A stretch of DNA of 64,000 bases. Origin: Microbacterium saccharophilum. GTDB taxonomy: Bacteria; Actinomycetota; Actinomycetes; Actinomycetales; Microbacteriaceae. The stretch is from assembly GCF_007992455.1 (NCBI RefSeq), contig NZ_BKAH01000009.1:53027-117026 (forward strand). Direction: 5' to 3'. Every line of letters begins with the position of its first letter. The stretch's first letter is position 1. The position numbers and the translations under genes were made by a program. Shown here one piece after another: positions 52,779 through 60,994 of this stretch. Under the pieces are notes generated by a model that saw nothing but the letters and a program-made list of their open reading frames with translations, was not told the DNA's origin and made no database searches.

Positions 52779-53221
52779 TCCTCGCCCCCGATCAGCAGGA
52801 CGGAGGTCGCCGTCACGACATGGCCGCCGTCGGCATCCGTGACCTCGGCTTCGCTCGTCACCATGGCGCCCTTCCCGAACGGCCGGACGCCGGTGACCTG
52901 CAGGCGCCCGGTGAGCTCGTCGCCGGCGACGATGGGACGCGTGTAGCGGAAGCGCTGCTCGGCGTGGACGGTGCGCTCGAGCACGATGCCCGATTCGGGC
53001 TCCGCGAGCAGTTGCTGCAGCGTCAGGTCCTGGATCACCATGGCGAAGGTCGGCGGAGCGACGACGTCGGCATAGCCGAGCGCCTGCGCGGCCGCGGGGT
53101 CGGTGTGCTGGGGGTCGGTCGCGAAGACGGCGCGGGCGAACTCGCGCACCTTCTCCCGGCCGACGAGGTACGGGTCGGTCGGCGGGAACACACGACCGAC
53201 CAGCTCAGGGTTCACGGACAC
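52775..53221 (-). CDS. FAS1-like/MaoC-N dehydratase (HadA-like)
   Basis: 148 residues with the MaoC N-terminal domain (PYLVGREKVREFARAVFATD ... VVAPPTFAMVIQDLTLQQLL) and no complete hydratase motif, as expected for the non-catalytic partner of a HadB subunit. GTG start with TAGGAT 6 nt upstream. First gene of a three-gene hadA-hadB-murB run with overlapping starts and stops. TauE lies 44 bases away on the same strand. Confidence 0.87.
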   Translation of the reverse strand: MSVNPELVGRVFPPTDPYLVGREKVREFARAVFATDPQHTDPAAAQALGYADVVAPPTFAMVIQDLTLQQLLAEPESGIVLERTVHAEQRFRYTRPIVAGDELTGRLQVTGVRPFGKGAMVTSEAEVTDADGGHVVTATSVLLIGGEE

Positions 53222-53227
53222 CCTCCG

Positions 53228-53233
53228 ATCCTA
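53228..53233 (-). promoter_or_regulatory. Candidate -10 box of the hadA-hadB-murB run
   Basis: TAGGAT with CGGAGG (6 nt) before the GTG at 53221. CGGAGG would also look like a ribosome site, so both readings are possible. Confidence 0.45.
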
Positions 53234-53265
53234 CCGAGCGGGGATGCCGGCGGCCGGGCGCGCGG

Positions 53266-54057
53266 TCAGGCGCGGCGCGCGCGCACCGCCCGCACGGCCA
53301 TCTGGGCGGCGATGAACGTCATGAAGGCGGCGAACAGGATGGTGGCAGTGAACGGGTCGATGTTCGTCGCTATCCACGCGCCGAGCGCCGTCGTCGTGCA
53401 CGCGGCCGCGCCGATGATGGCCGCGGCGACGAGGTCGACGTTGGCGCGGCGGATGTTGCCGACGGTCCCGGACAGCGCGGTGGGGATCATCATGAGCAGC
53501 GAGGTGCCCTTGGCGACGAGGTCGCTCGTCCCGAACAGCAGCATGAGCGCCGGCACGACGATGACACCTCCCCCGACGCCGAGCAGCCCCGCCATGACGC
53601 CGGTGAAGAGACCCAGGACGACCAGGCCCGCCCCCGTGAACCACGTCAGCGGCAGCTCGGCATCCCGCGACGGCACCTGGACGAACAGCATGACGATGAC
53701 GATGACCAGGAAGGCGACGAAACCCCATCTCAGCGCGTTCTGCGCGATCCGCGGCAGCAGCCAGGTGCCGATCTGCGCACCCACCACGGCGCCGGCGGCG
53801 AGGATGAGCGCGGGGAGCCAGGCGACCGAGCCGTGCACGGCGTAGGAGATGACACCCACGGTCGCCGTCGGGACGATGGCCGCAAGCGAGGTCCCCGCGG
53901 CGCGACGCTGATCGAAGCCGAGCAGGAGGACGAGGAGCGGGACGATGACCGTGCCGCCGCCGACGCCGAAGAGCCCGGACAGCAGTCCGGCCGTCAGACC
54001 GATCCCGACGCACGCGAGGGAGAAGCGGGGTGGGCGCCCCGCGGCGGGCTTCATCAT
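53266..54057 (-). CDS. TauE/SafE-family membrane exporter
   Basis: 263 residues, about eight membrane spans with the internal repeat GLLSGLFGVGGGTVIVPLL and GVMAGLLGVGGGVIVVPAL, the defining TauE/SafE pattern. Members move sulfite, sulfoacetate or other organosulfur anions across the membrane. No sulfur-metabolism gene is next to it, so the cargo is unknown. Double ATG start (MMKPAAGRPPR). Confidence 0.9.
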   Translation of the reverse strand: MMKPAAGRPPRFSLACVGIGLTAGLLSGLFGVGGGTVIVPLLVLLLGFDQRRAAGTSLAAIVPTATVGVISYAVHGSVAWLPALILAAGAVVGAQIGTWLLPRIAQNALRWGFVAFLVIVIVMLFVQVPSRDAELPLTWFTGAGLVVLGLFTGVMAGLLGVGGGVIVVPALMLLFGTSDLVAKGTSLLMMIPTALSGTVGNIRRANVDLVAAAIIGAAACTTTALGAWIATNIDPFTATILFAAFMTFIAAQMAVRAVRARRA

Positions 54058-54141
54058 CGGTGCGGCTGCGCTCTCATGTCACACACGACGATATCGGACG
54101 GCGCGGACCGGAGCGTCCCGCCGCGCTCGACCGCTACCGGG

Positions 54142-54363
54142 TCAGGCGAGCTCCCAGGTGCCGGCGTACACGCGCCGATGCTCGGTCTCCGGCGCGGCGG
54201 CGCGCCCGGGGCACGTGACGGCGACGTGGAACGCCGCAGACGGCTGCTCGCCGAGGCAGCGGATCTCCCACGCCACGCGCTCGCGCACGCGTTCGGTGAG
54301 GGCTTCGTGGTTGTCGTGATCCGGGCAGCGATACACGGCCGGAACGAGCGTCAGCTGACTCAT
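54142..54363 (-). CDS. Small hypothetical protein
   Basis: 73 residues. The ATG has AGGGGAG at good distance. The sequence holds Cys residues in YRCPDHDNHEALT, IRCLGEQPS and VTCPGRAA and several His, so a metal site is possible. No known domain recognised. Stands alone between the TauE gene and the lipoprotein gene, all on the minus strand. Confidence 0.6.
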   Translation of the reverse strand: MSQLTLVPAVYRCPDHDNHEALTERVRERVAWEIRCLGEQPSAAFHVAVTCPGRAAAPETEHRRVYAGTWELA

Positions 54364-54479
54364 CGGACTCCCCTGGTCCTGTGGTGACGGAACCCCCCGG
54401 CCCCGTCGACGGAACCCCAGATCCCGTCATCCCTACAAGTACCACTTCCAGGCCACCGAGGGCAACTCCGGATGCGGCT

Positions 54480-54971
54480 TCAGTCGTTGCCCTTCCCGTT
54501 GCCCTTGCCGTTGCCGTTGCCGTCTTTGCCGTCGTTGCCGCTGTTCCCGTTCCCGCTGTTGCCCTTGCCGCTGTCGTCGGTGGTGTCGCCGTCGTCGGTC
54601 GCCGGATCGTCCGACGTGCTCCCGGTGCCGGCATCCTCGGTCGCAGGAGGGGCGGGCGTCGCGTTCTCGGCGAGGACACCCTCCAGGTCTGCACGGACGA
54701 GGTCGATCGACCGCTGCACGAGCGCCGCCCGGTCGGCGGTGATGTCGTCGGCGGCCAGCGCAGCGTCAAGACGCTGCTGCAGCGCGTCGAGCTCGGCGAC
54801 CGCGGCCGCGGGGTCGCCCGCTGCCGCATGCTGCGCGATGGTGACGACGGTCTCCTGCATGTCGCGGGCGGCCGTTGCGGCGAGGCCGGGGGCCGGGCCC
54901 GCGCAGGCCGACAGGAGCAGGGCGACGGTCAGGACGGCGGCGGAGGCCGCAGCGCGAAGTGCGGAAGTCAT
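54480..54971 (-). CDS. Lipoprotein with Gly/Asn/Lys repeat tail
   Basis: 163 residues. Signal peptide with lipobox LLSAC at about 19-23, then an Ala-rich helical domain (about 30-100: ETVVTIAQHAAAG, ALQQRLDAALAADDITADRA) and a disordered Thr/Asp/Ser stretch ending in a GN/GK repeat tail (DGKDGNGNGKGNGKGND). Its ATG overlaps the stop of the kinase gene, so the two are made together. The last 70 bases of DNA are a degenerate GTTGCC-type repeat coding for the tail. Function unknown; likely anchored outside the cell near the kinase. Confidence 0.75.
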   Translation of the reverse strand: MTSALRAAASAAVLTVALLLSACAGPAPGLAATAARDMQETVVTIAQHAAAGDPAAAVAELDALQQRLDAALAADDITADRAALVQRSIDLVRADLEGVLAENATPAPPATEDAGTGSTSDDPATDDGDTTDDSGKGNSGNGNSGNDGKDGNGNGKGNGKGND

Positions 54972-56239
54972 GGTGTCACCGAATCCCAGAGCTGATCGAG
55001 GTGCGTGCCGAGCGGTCCGTCGATGCTCGGCATCAGCGGCTCGGCGGGCGGAGCGGCGAGCGCCCCCCAGATGAGCAGGCCGGCGACCACGAACGCGATG
55101 ACCACGACGGCGGCCACCACATACGGGACCCAGCGGCGGCGCCCCGGCGGGGTCCGGGCCTCCTGCGGCTGCGGCCCCACCAGGGTCCTCGTCGCGGCGT
55201 CCTGGTCGACCGCCGCCGGCCAGGAGACGGCCGACTCGCTTGCGACCGGCCCGTCGGCGATCGTGACGTCGGGCGCGGACGCCGCTGCATACTGGGCGGC
55301 CTCGCTCGGTGTCACGACGCGGTCCAGTGCCGTCGCGATGGCCGTCGCCGTGGGGCCTGCGGTCGGTCCGTCTGCGCCGGAACCGCCGAAGGCGTTCACG
55401 GCGACGACGACGTCGAGCGCGGAGGGCCGGTCCGCGGGGTCGGTGGCCGTCATCCGCGTGAGCAGCGCGACCCACTCGGGTCCGAGGTGCGCGGGGATCG
55501 ACGGAGCCTGCGACAGCCGGGCGAGGGCGGCCTCGTGCGGAGTGTCCTGCGCGAAGGCGCGGACCCCGGTGAGGGACTCGAGCAGCACGAGGCCCAGGGC
55601 GTAGATGTCCGCTGCCGACGTCGGCGCGACCCCGCGGACCTGCTCGGGGCTGACATAGGCGGCCGTGCCGATGAGAAGACCCGGTGTGGTCAGGCGGGTC
55701 GAGTCGACGAGGTACGCGATGCCGAAGTCCGCGAGCTTCGCGCGGAACTCCTCCCCCGGTACCGGCGAGGTACGCAGCAGGACGTTGGACGGCTTGATGT
55801 CGCGATGCACGACGCCCGCCGCGTGTACCACGTGGAGGGCGTCCGCGAGGTCTCGGGCCATGGTCGCGACGACGTCCTCGGGGATGGGGCCGCGCAGGAT
55901 GCGGTCGGCAAGCGTCGGGCCGTCGACGAACTCCATGACGAGATAGTTGGGGGCGGCGCCGTCGACGTGAGCGTCGAACAGGGTCACGAGCGCGGGGTGG
56001 TTGAGGCCCGCGAGCAGCCGCGTCTCCGACGTCGTGCGCGCGGCATCCGCGGTCCCGTCGCGGAAGACCTTGATCGCCACGGTCCGGCCGAGGAGCTCGT
56101 CCTGCGCGAGATGGACGACCCCCATGCCGCCTTCCCCGATCGGAGACTGCAGCAGGTATCTGCCGCCGAGGCGCTCGCCCGCGGGCCCCGCCGCGGGCGG
56201 CGATGCGGTCGGAAGCGATCGTTCCATCCCCTCCGCCAT
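54968..56239 (-). CDS. Transmembrane serine/threonine protein kinase without PASTA domains
   Basis: 423 residues from the ATG at 56239 (GGGAGGGG upstream). Full kinase domain (about 27-290): glycine loop IGEGGMGVV, Lys in VAIKVF, catalytic VVHRDIKPSNVLL, LADFGIAYL and the activation loop GTAAYVSPEQV. A Thr/Ala linker and one membrane span (about 370-392, VVAAVVVIAFVVAGLLI) leave only about 30 residues outside, so no sensor domain is attached. The overlapped downstream lipoprotein may supply the external part; that is inference. Confidence 0.92.
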   Translation of the reverse strand: MAEGMERSLPTASPPAAGPAGERLGGRYLLQSPIGEGGMGVVHLAQDELLGRTVAIKVFRDGTADAARTTSETRLLAGLNHPALVTLFDAHVDGAAPNYLVMEFVDGPTLADRILRGPIPEDVVATMARDLADALHVVHAAGVVHRDIKPSNVLLRTSPVPGEEFRAKLADFGIAYLVDSTRLTTPGLLIGTAAYVSPEQVRGVAPTSAADIYALGLVLLESLTGVRAFAQDTPHEAALARLSQAPSIPAHLGPEWVALLTRMTATDPADRPSALDVVVAVNAFGGSGADGPTAGPTATAIATALDRVVTPSEAAQYAAASAPDVTIADGPVASESAVSWPAAVDQDAATRTLVGPQPQEARTPPGRRRWVPYVVAAVVVIAFVVAGLLIWGALAAPPAEPLMPSIDGPLGTHLDQLWDSVTP

Positions 56240-56300
56240 GGCTTCCCCTCCCACGTGAGTGCGCTGCCGCCTCGTGTCCGCGGGCCGCCCTACCCGGTCA

Positions 56301-56330
56301 ACCATACGAATGCGCTCCGCACCGGCCCAA
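56301..56330 (-). promoter_or_regulatory. Candidate kinase-lipoprotein promoter
   Basis: Minus strand: -35 TTGGGC (56330-56325), 18-bp spacer, -10 TATGGT (56306-56301), about 60 bases before the ATG at 56239. Confidence 0.35.
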
Positions 56331-56343
56331 CGGGTTGACACAG

Positions 56344-56366
56344 CGCCGTCGCCGCGCAAGACGGCG
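56344..56366 (-). terminator. Hairpin directly after the YaeQ gene
   Basis: CGCCGTC / GACGGCG 7-bp stem with a 9-base loop, starting at the base after the stop codon of the yaeQ-type gene. No T-run. Confidence 0.4.
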
Positions 56367-56906
56367 TCACACGAGAGAGTGATCGTGGATGCCGGAGGTG
56401 GACGTCGTCCCGTTGAGCTCGAGGTAGACCTGGTGCTCGGTGACCGAGAGGGTCATCGTGTTCCGCCGTTCCACGACGCCGGCAGCGGCCTCGATGAAAC
56501 CGGGGTCGAAGCTGTGCAGGACGATCGACTCCGGCCGGTGGATCGGCTTGCCGGCCCACGCCGCGGCGACCTTCGCCGGGTCGCGATGCGTATAGACGGT
56601 GGTGCGGTCGGCGAGCTTGCTGCCGTAGTGCAGGCGTGCGGCATCCGGTGCACCCACCTCGATCCACGCGGTGAGGCGACCGGTGAGGTCGCGCGCGAGC
56701 ACGGCGGGCTCGTCGGTCGCGCTGATCCCCTCGCTGAACGCGATACCGTCTTCGAACTCCAGGCAGTACGCGAGGACCCGCGTCACCATGAACGCGTCCG
56801 TCTCCGACGGGTGGCGGGCGACGCGCAGAGTCAGCTCCTCGTAGACACCGCGGTCCACATCGGCCAGCTGCACCGCGAACGTGTGGATCACTGCGCCGAC
56901 TGCCAT
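56367..56906 (-). CDS. YaeQ-family protein
   Basis: 179 residues, the family length, from the ATG at 56906. Conserved YaeQ segments: IHTFAVQLADVDRGVYEELTLRVARHPSET and MVTRVLAYCLEFEDGIAFSEG, then WIEVGAPDAARLH. The fold is PD-(D/E)xK nuclease-like, but the E. coli member was linked to RfaH suppression and no activity is proven. TAGGCT overlaps the stop of the upstream reductase, 8 nt before this ATG. Probably co-transcribed with that gene (11-base gap). Confidence 0.87.
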   Translation of the reverse strand: MAVGAVIHTFAVQLADVDRGVYEELTLRVARHPSETDAFMVTRVLAYCLEFEDGIAFSEGISATDEPAVLARDLTGRLTAWIEVGAPDAARLHYGSKLADRTTVYTHRDPAKVAAAWAGKPIHRPESIVLHSFDPGFIEAAAGVVERRNTMTLSVTEHQVYLELNGTTSTSGIHDHSLV

Positions 56907-56917
56907 AGGGATCGAGC

Positions 56918-57493
56918 CTACGCGGTGTCCGACCGCGGCAGCACCGTCAGCACCCGCTCCACGTGGTCGCGGAACTCGGTCATGAAGGTCCGGAGGAATT
57001 CCGCCGTGCCCTCGTTCGAGACGCTCCCGTCCTCGGCGAACACCTCGGGCGTGAAGTGGATGTACGCCTCCGGCGCCGTCATCTGCCGGGCGTTGCAGAA
57101 GCTCAGGACGCCGCGCAGGCTCTGCTGCGCGACGGCGGTGCCGATCTGCCCGATGGAGGCGCCGATGACGGCGGCGGGGATGTGGTCGAAGGAGTTCTGC
57201 CCCCACGGGCGCGAGGCCCAGTCGATCGCGTTCTTGAGCGCACCCGGGATGGACCGGTTGTACTCGGGGGTGACGAACAGCACGGCGTCAGCGGCGGCGA
57301 TCGCGTCCTTCAACGCCCGCGCCTCCGCCGGGTAGTCGGCGTCGTAGTCGGGACTGTAGAGCGGAAGGTCACGGATCGAGATCTCGGAGAACTCGAGGTC
57401 GTCCGGCGCAAGGCGGATGAGGGCCTTCGAGAGGATGCGGTTGACCGACGTCGAGGAGAGGCTCCCGACGAAATAGCCGACGTTGTACGACAT
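56918..57493 (-). CDS. NADPH-dependent FMN reductase/flavodoxin-like oxidoreductase
   Basis: 191 residues. FMN phosphate loop VGSLSSTSVNRILSKAL at the N-terminus, then the flavin-contact segment LFVTPEYNRSIPGALKNAIDW and VIGASIGQIGTAVAQQSL. It resembles chromate/quinone/azo reductases (YieF/ArsH relatives). GGGAGC gives a ribosome site. It is followed by yaeQ and stands 99 bases from the UbiB gene upstream of it. Confidence 0.9.
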   Translation of the reverse strand: MSYNVGYFVGSLSSTSVNRILSKALIRLAPDDLEFSEISIRDLPLYSPDYDADYPAEARALKDAIAAADAVLFVTPEYNRSIPGALKNAIDWASRPWGQNSFDHIPAAVIGASIGQIGTAVAQQSLRGVLSFCNARQMTAPEAYIHFTPEVFAEDGSVSNEGTAEFLRTFMTEFRDHVERVLTVLPRSDTA

Positions 57494-57592
57494 GACTGCT
57501 CCCTGTTGCTTCGGTGGCAGGCGATTACCGTGACAGGCGGTGGGGTGTCAGGTCCAGTGTGCGCCGCGAGGTGCTCCGCCGATACCCACACC

Positions 57593-59284
57593 TCAGCGCC
57601 GTGTGCCGGCGCCGGCGAACAGGGCGTGCAGGAGCGGGAGCGCCGAGGCTGCCATGAGCACCGTCCCGAATACGGCATCGTCGGCGCGCAGCAGGATGCC
57701 GCCGATCAGCAGCCCGGCGAACAGGATCGCGGAGACGATGCGCCGGGCAGCCCGCTCCAGTCGCGCGATGCGCCGGTCGAGCCGCGGCGTGTCGACGGCG
57801 AGCCGCCCCTCGTCGAGGCGCGTGAGGACGGCATCGACCCGTCCGGGCAGGCGCGCGATCAGGCCGGCCGTCGAGACGACGCGTGCGGCGACGTCCTGGA
57901 TGACGTTCCCCCCCTCTTCGCGGAGCAGCTGTGCGGCGTAGGGTTCGACGGCATCCCAGATGTTGAAGTCGGGGTCGAGCGAACTGCACATGCCGGAGGT
58001 CAGCGACATCGCCCGGATGATGAGGAGGAAGTTCTCCGGGAGCTGGAACGGCAGCGACCGCACGACGTCGCCGAACTCGACGGCGAAGGCCCGGAACTCG
58101 CGGGGGTCGACCTCCTGAAGCTCGGCGAACCCCATCCCGCCGAACCGGGCGAACAGAGTGGTGAGCGCCCGCTCCAGCTCGACCGTGTCCGCCGACGGCA
58201 GCAGGACACCGACATCCTGGATGCCGGAGACCATGCCCTTGCCGTCGCGCGCCGCCGCCGCGATGAGCAGGCGGCGCAGCCCACGGCGCAGGGTGTCGGG
58301 CACCTCCCCCATCATCCCGAAGTCGACGAACGCGAAAGTGAAGGGCCGGGCTCCCGCATCCGCACCACTGGACGCACCGGGCACGACGAAGATGTTCCCC
58401 GGGTGCGGGTCGGCGTGGAAGAACCCGTGGCGGAAGAGCTGATCGAACATGACGGCCGCGAACGCGGCTGCCACGGCGGCCGGGTCGATGCCCGCGCCCC
58501 GCAGCGCCGCGACGTCGTTGATCTTGATCGCGGTGACGTCCTCGAGGGTCAGGACGCGCCGCGTCGTGCGCTCCCAGACCACGGCGGGAACGGCGACGCG
58601 CTCGTCGCCGGCGAACGACTCGGCGAACCGCTCGGAGTTCGCCGCCTCGTGCAGGTAGTCGATCTCCTCCAGGCTCGTGTGCGCGAACTCCTCGACGAGC
58701 GCGGGCATGTCGACGCGGTCGGAGACGAGGCGGACGCGGCTCAGCCACACGGCCACCTTGCGGAGGGCGGCGAGATCGACGTCCACGACCTCGTCGATCC
58801 CCGGCCGCTGGATCTTCACGACGACATCGCTCAGCCCGGTGTCCTCCGCGTCGAGTGCCGAGAGCGTGGCCCGGTGCGCCTGTCCGAGGGATGCCGCGGC
58901 CAGGGGCGCCGCATCGAGGGACGCGAACGCGCGCTCGAGCGGGATGCCGAGTTCAGCCACCGCGAGGTCGCGGATGGCGGGGAACGGCACCGCGGGCACC
59001 TCGTCCTGCAGCCCCTCGAGCTCCTTCGTGATCTCGGGTGGCAGCACGTCGAGTCGCGAGGACAGGAACTGCCCCACCTTGATCATGAGCCCGCCGAGTT
59101 CGACGGCCAGCCCGTGGAAGCGCCGGGCGATGCGGGTCAGCCTCGCGGCGCGCCCGCGCGCGGAGATCCGGCCGAGTCCCACGCGCGGGAGCAGGAGCTC
59201 GTACCACCAGGCCTGCACCAGGTAGCGGGCAGCGAACCGCAGGATCCTGCGGCGACGCGCGCGCAGCTTCGGGGCGTCGGTCAC
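57593..59284 (-). CDS. ABC1/UbiB-family atypical kinase
   Basis: 563 residues. The kinase-like core has the Ala-rich loop and KVGQFLSSRLDVLPPEI (family KxGQ motif), EIDYLHEAANSERFAESF and the invariant FHADPHPGNIFV and FVDFGMMGEVPD, with a C-terminal pair of membrane spans (about 505-555). These proteins act in quinone synthesis or lipid trafficking; mycobacteria and Microbacterium use menaquinone, so the role here is open. GTG start with AGGAGG. Follows the PadR gene by 29 bases and is probably under its control. Confidence 0.9.
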   Translation of the reverse strand: MTDAPKLRARRRRILRFAARYLVQAWWYELLLPRVGLGRISARGRAARLTRIARRFHGLAVELGGLMIKVGQFLSSRLDVLPPEITKELEGLQDEVPAVPFPAIRDLAVAELGIPLERAFASLDAAPLAAASLGQAHRATLSALDAEDTGLSDVVVKIQRPGIDEVVDVDLAALRKVAVWLSRVRLVSDRVDMPALVEEFAHTSLEEIDYLHEAANSERFAESFAGDERVAVPAVVWERTTRRVLTLEDVTAIKINDVAALRGAGIDPAAVAAAFAAVMFDQLFRHGFFHADPHPGNIFVVPGASSGADAGARPFTFAFVDFGMMGEVPDTLRRGLRRLLIAAAARDGKGMVSGIQDVGVLLPSADTVELERALTTLFARFGGMGFAELQEVDPREFRAFAVEFGDVVRSLPFQLPENFLLIIRAMSLTSGMCSSLDPDFNIWDAVEPYAAQLLREEGGNVIQDVAARVVSTAGLIARLPGRVDAVLTRLDEGRLAVDTPRLDRRIARLERAARRIVSAILFAGLLIGGILLRADDAVFGTVLMAASALPLLHALFAGAGTRR

Positions 59285-59313
59285 CGAGCCTCCTTGACGC
59301 CGGCGAGCGCGGA

Positions 59314-59886
59314 TCAGTCCTGAGCCAGGATGCTGAAGAGCCGGCGACGCGCCTCCTCCAGGACGGCCACCGCTTCCTTGACCTGCTCCGGCGTGCCCGA
59401 GCTTCCGACCTGCGCGACGGCGTGCGCGAGATCCATCCCGGCCTTCGGCAGCGCCGTCACCTTCGCGTTCTCACGTGCCCCCGGCGTCTCCCATGGGGCC
59501 GAGCGGTCGCCCGCTCCATCGGCGGCCTGACGTCCCTCCTCCGTGAGCGAATAGGTCTTGCGCCCGCCGGACTCCTCCGCGCGGATGAGTGCTTCGTCGG
59601 CGAGGAGCTGAAGCGTCGGGTATACCGAGCCGGGGCTCGGCTTCCAGCTCCCGCCGCTGCGCTCTTCGATCTCCTGGATGATCTGGTAGCCGTGCATAGG
59701 CTTCTCCGCGAGAAGGCTGAGCACAGCCGTGCGGACGTCGCCGCGACCCATGCGGGGTCCGCTGGCCCGCTGCTCGAACGCGCCGCGCAGCTGTTCCATC
59801 GCCTCCCAGATGCCGCTCGCCGGCCAGCCCTGACCGCCCCCGCGCCCGCGGCGCCCGAAAGCATCGTCCATGAATGATCCGCTCAT
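59314..59886 (-). CDS. PadR-family transcriptional regulator
   Basis: 190 residues from the ATG at 59886 with GGGGG upstream. A Gly/Arg-rich leader (about 10-25) precedes the winged helix (RTAVLSLLAEKPMHGYQIIQEIEERSGGSW ... SPGSVYPTLQLLADEALIRAEESGGRKTYSLTEEG) and a C-terminal helix for dimerisation. The palindrome at 59931-59946 is the probable operator, giving repression of itself and the UbiB gene. Confidence 0.9.
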   Translation of the reverse strand: MSGSFMDDAFGRRGRGGGQGWPASGIWEAMEQLRGAFEQRASGPRMGRGDVRTAVLSLLAEKPMHGYQIIQEIEERSGGSWKPSPGSVYPTLQLLADEALIRAEESGGRKTYSLTEEGRQAADGAGDRSAPWETPGARENAKVTALPKAGMDLAHAVAQVGSSGTPEQVKEAVAVLEEARRRLFSILAQD

Positions 59887-59930
59887 GATGACCCCCTTTG
59901 TGCGGGGCCCGGTGCGGCCCCAGCGATACA

Positions 59931-59946
59931 TAACGATATATCGGTA
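59931..59946. promoter_or_regulatory. Palindromic operator in front of the PadR gene
   Basis: TAaCGATATATCGgTA, containing the perfect 10-bp palindrome CGATATATCG (59934-59943), an AT-rich island in a GC-rich region 45 bases before the PadR start. It resembles PadR-family operators. Confidence 0.6.
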
Positions 59947-60104
59947 AAAGGCGTCTGGGAAGGGGGTCGGAGTTCGGTCCGCGTCCGGATCCGCGACACG
60001 TGCGGTGCCGGTTGTCAACCCCCTCGCTGTAATCGCGCGCCGCCGATTGACTGCTCTGACCGCCGCGCACCCCACAAGAACGCGGCCAGAGGAAGGAGAC
60101 GATC

Positions 60105-60275
60105 ATGGGTCTCGATGACAAGATTAGGAACGCCGCTCAGGACGCCGTCGGCAAGGGCAAGGCAGCCGTCGGCGACGCCACGGACAACGAGCGCCTCGAA
60201 GCCGAAGGTCACATGGACCAGGCCGAGGCGAAGGCCAAGAAGGTCGGCGAGGACGTCAAGGACGCCTTCCGCTGA
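60105..60275 (+). CDS. CsbD-family stress protein
   Basis: 56 residues, ATG with GGAAGGAG at eight bases. Helical, Lys/Ala/Asp/Glu-rich, starting MGLDDKIRNAAQDAVGKGKA with a GKAAVGDATDNERLEAEG core that matches CsbD. Such proteins are induced by general stress (SigB in Bacillus); their function is not known. Divergent from the PadR gene across 218 bases; a terminator follows. Confidence 0.88.
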   Translation: MGLDDKIRNAAQDAVGKGKAAVGDATDNERLEAEGHMDQAEAKAKKVGEDVKDAFR

Positions 60276-60286
60276 GCCACTGGCAG

Positions 60287-60318
60287 AACGGCCGGGACCG
60301 CGAGGTCCCGGCCGTTTT
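60287..60318 (+). terminator. Intrinsic terminator after the CsbD gene
   Basis: A 12-bp stem, ACGGCCGGGACC / GGTCCCGGCCGT, with GCGA loop, followed by TTTT. Confidence 0.85.
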
Positions 60319-60397
60319 CCGTGTCTCCCCCGGGTCTAGCCGTCGGAGCGTCCCCGTCCTACGGTGAGCGGTGCGCGCACATGCGAAGGGGGACGAG

Positions 60398-60979
60398 ATG
60401 GGCAAGGTGGTGATGTACGCCACGGTATCCGTGGACGGCTTCATCGCGGACCCGGACGACCAGCCCGGGCCGCTGTTCGATTGGCTGACCAGCGGTGACG
60501 TCCCGCTGGATGACAGCGGCATCCTGATGGTGTCGCACGAGTCCTACGAGTACACGCGGGCGTACTGGGATGAGATCGGTGTGACCGTCGTCGGCCGCCG
60601 TGTCTTCGATCTGACGGACGGCTGGGAGGGCATGCCGCCGAGCGGCGTCGCGCACGTGGTCGTGGTGACACATCGGCCGAAGCCGCCTGAGTGGGACCCT
60701 CAGGCGCCGTTCCATTTCGTCGACGGCATCGAGGCGGCCATCGCCAGGGCCCAGGAACTCGCGGGTGACAGGGTCGTCGAGGTCGCCGCCGGCGAGGTGG
60801 GCGGCCAGGCGCTCGCCGCTGGTCTGATCGACGAGGTGCGGATGGACGTCGTCCCCGTCGTGTTCGGGGAGGGCCGGCGCTTCTTCGGGTCGGCGCGGGA
60901 ACAGCACCTGCTGGAAGATCCCGACGTCGTGATCCGGGGCGATCGGGTACTCCACCTTCGCTACCGGGTGCGGCGCTGA
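60398..60979 (+). CDS. RibD C-terminal/dihydrofolate reductase-fold protein
   Basis: 193 residues from the ATG at 60398 (AAGGGGG upstream). A GTG at 60371, with TACGGT five bases before it, would add nine residues and cannot be excluded. The DHFR-like fold shows VMYATVSVDGFIADPDDQPG and VVGRRVFDLTDGW, and VAAGEVGGQALAAGLIDEV near the end. The family includes YyaP/YwjB proteins with no assigned substrate. Likely NADPH-binding. Confidence 0.87.
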   Translation: MGKVVMYATVSVDGFIADPDDQPGPLFDWLTSGDVPLDDSGILMVSHESYEYTRAYWDEIGVTVVGRRVFDLTDGWEGMPPSGVAHVVVVTHRPKPPEWDPQAPFHFVDGIEAAIARAQELAGDRVVEVAAGEVGGQALAAGLIDEVRMDVVPVVFGEGRRFFGSAREQHLLEDPDVVIRGDRVLHLRYRVRR

Positions 60980-60994
60980 CGGGGAAGGCCGGGG

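Noticed and set aside
54480..54560. Tandem GTTGCC-like repeats that could suggest a CRISPR or minisatellite
   Set aside because: The units are short, imperfect, without spacers, and code for the GN/GK tail of the lipoprotein.
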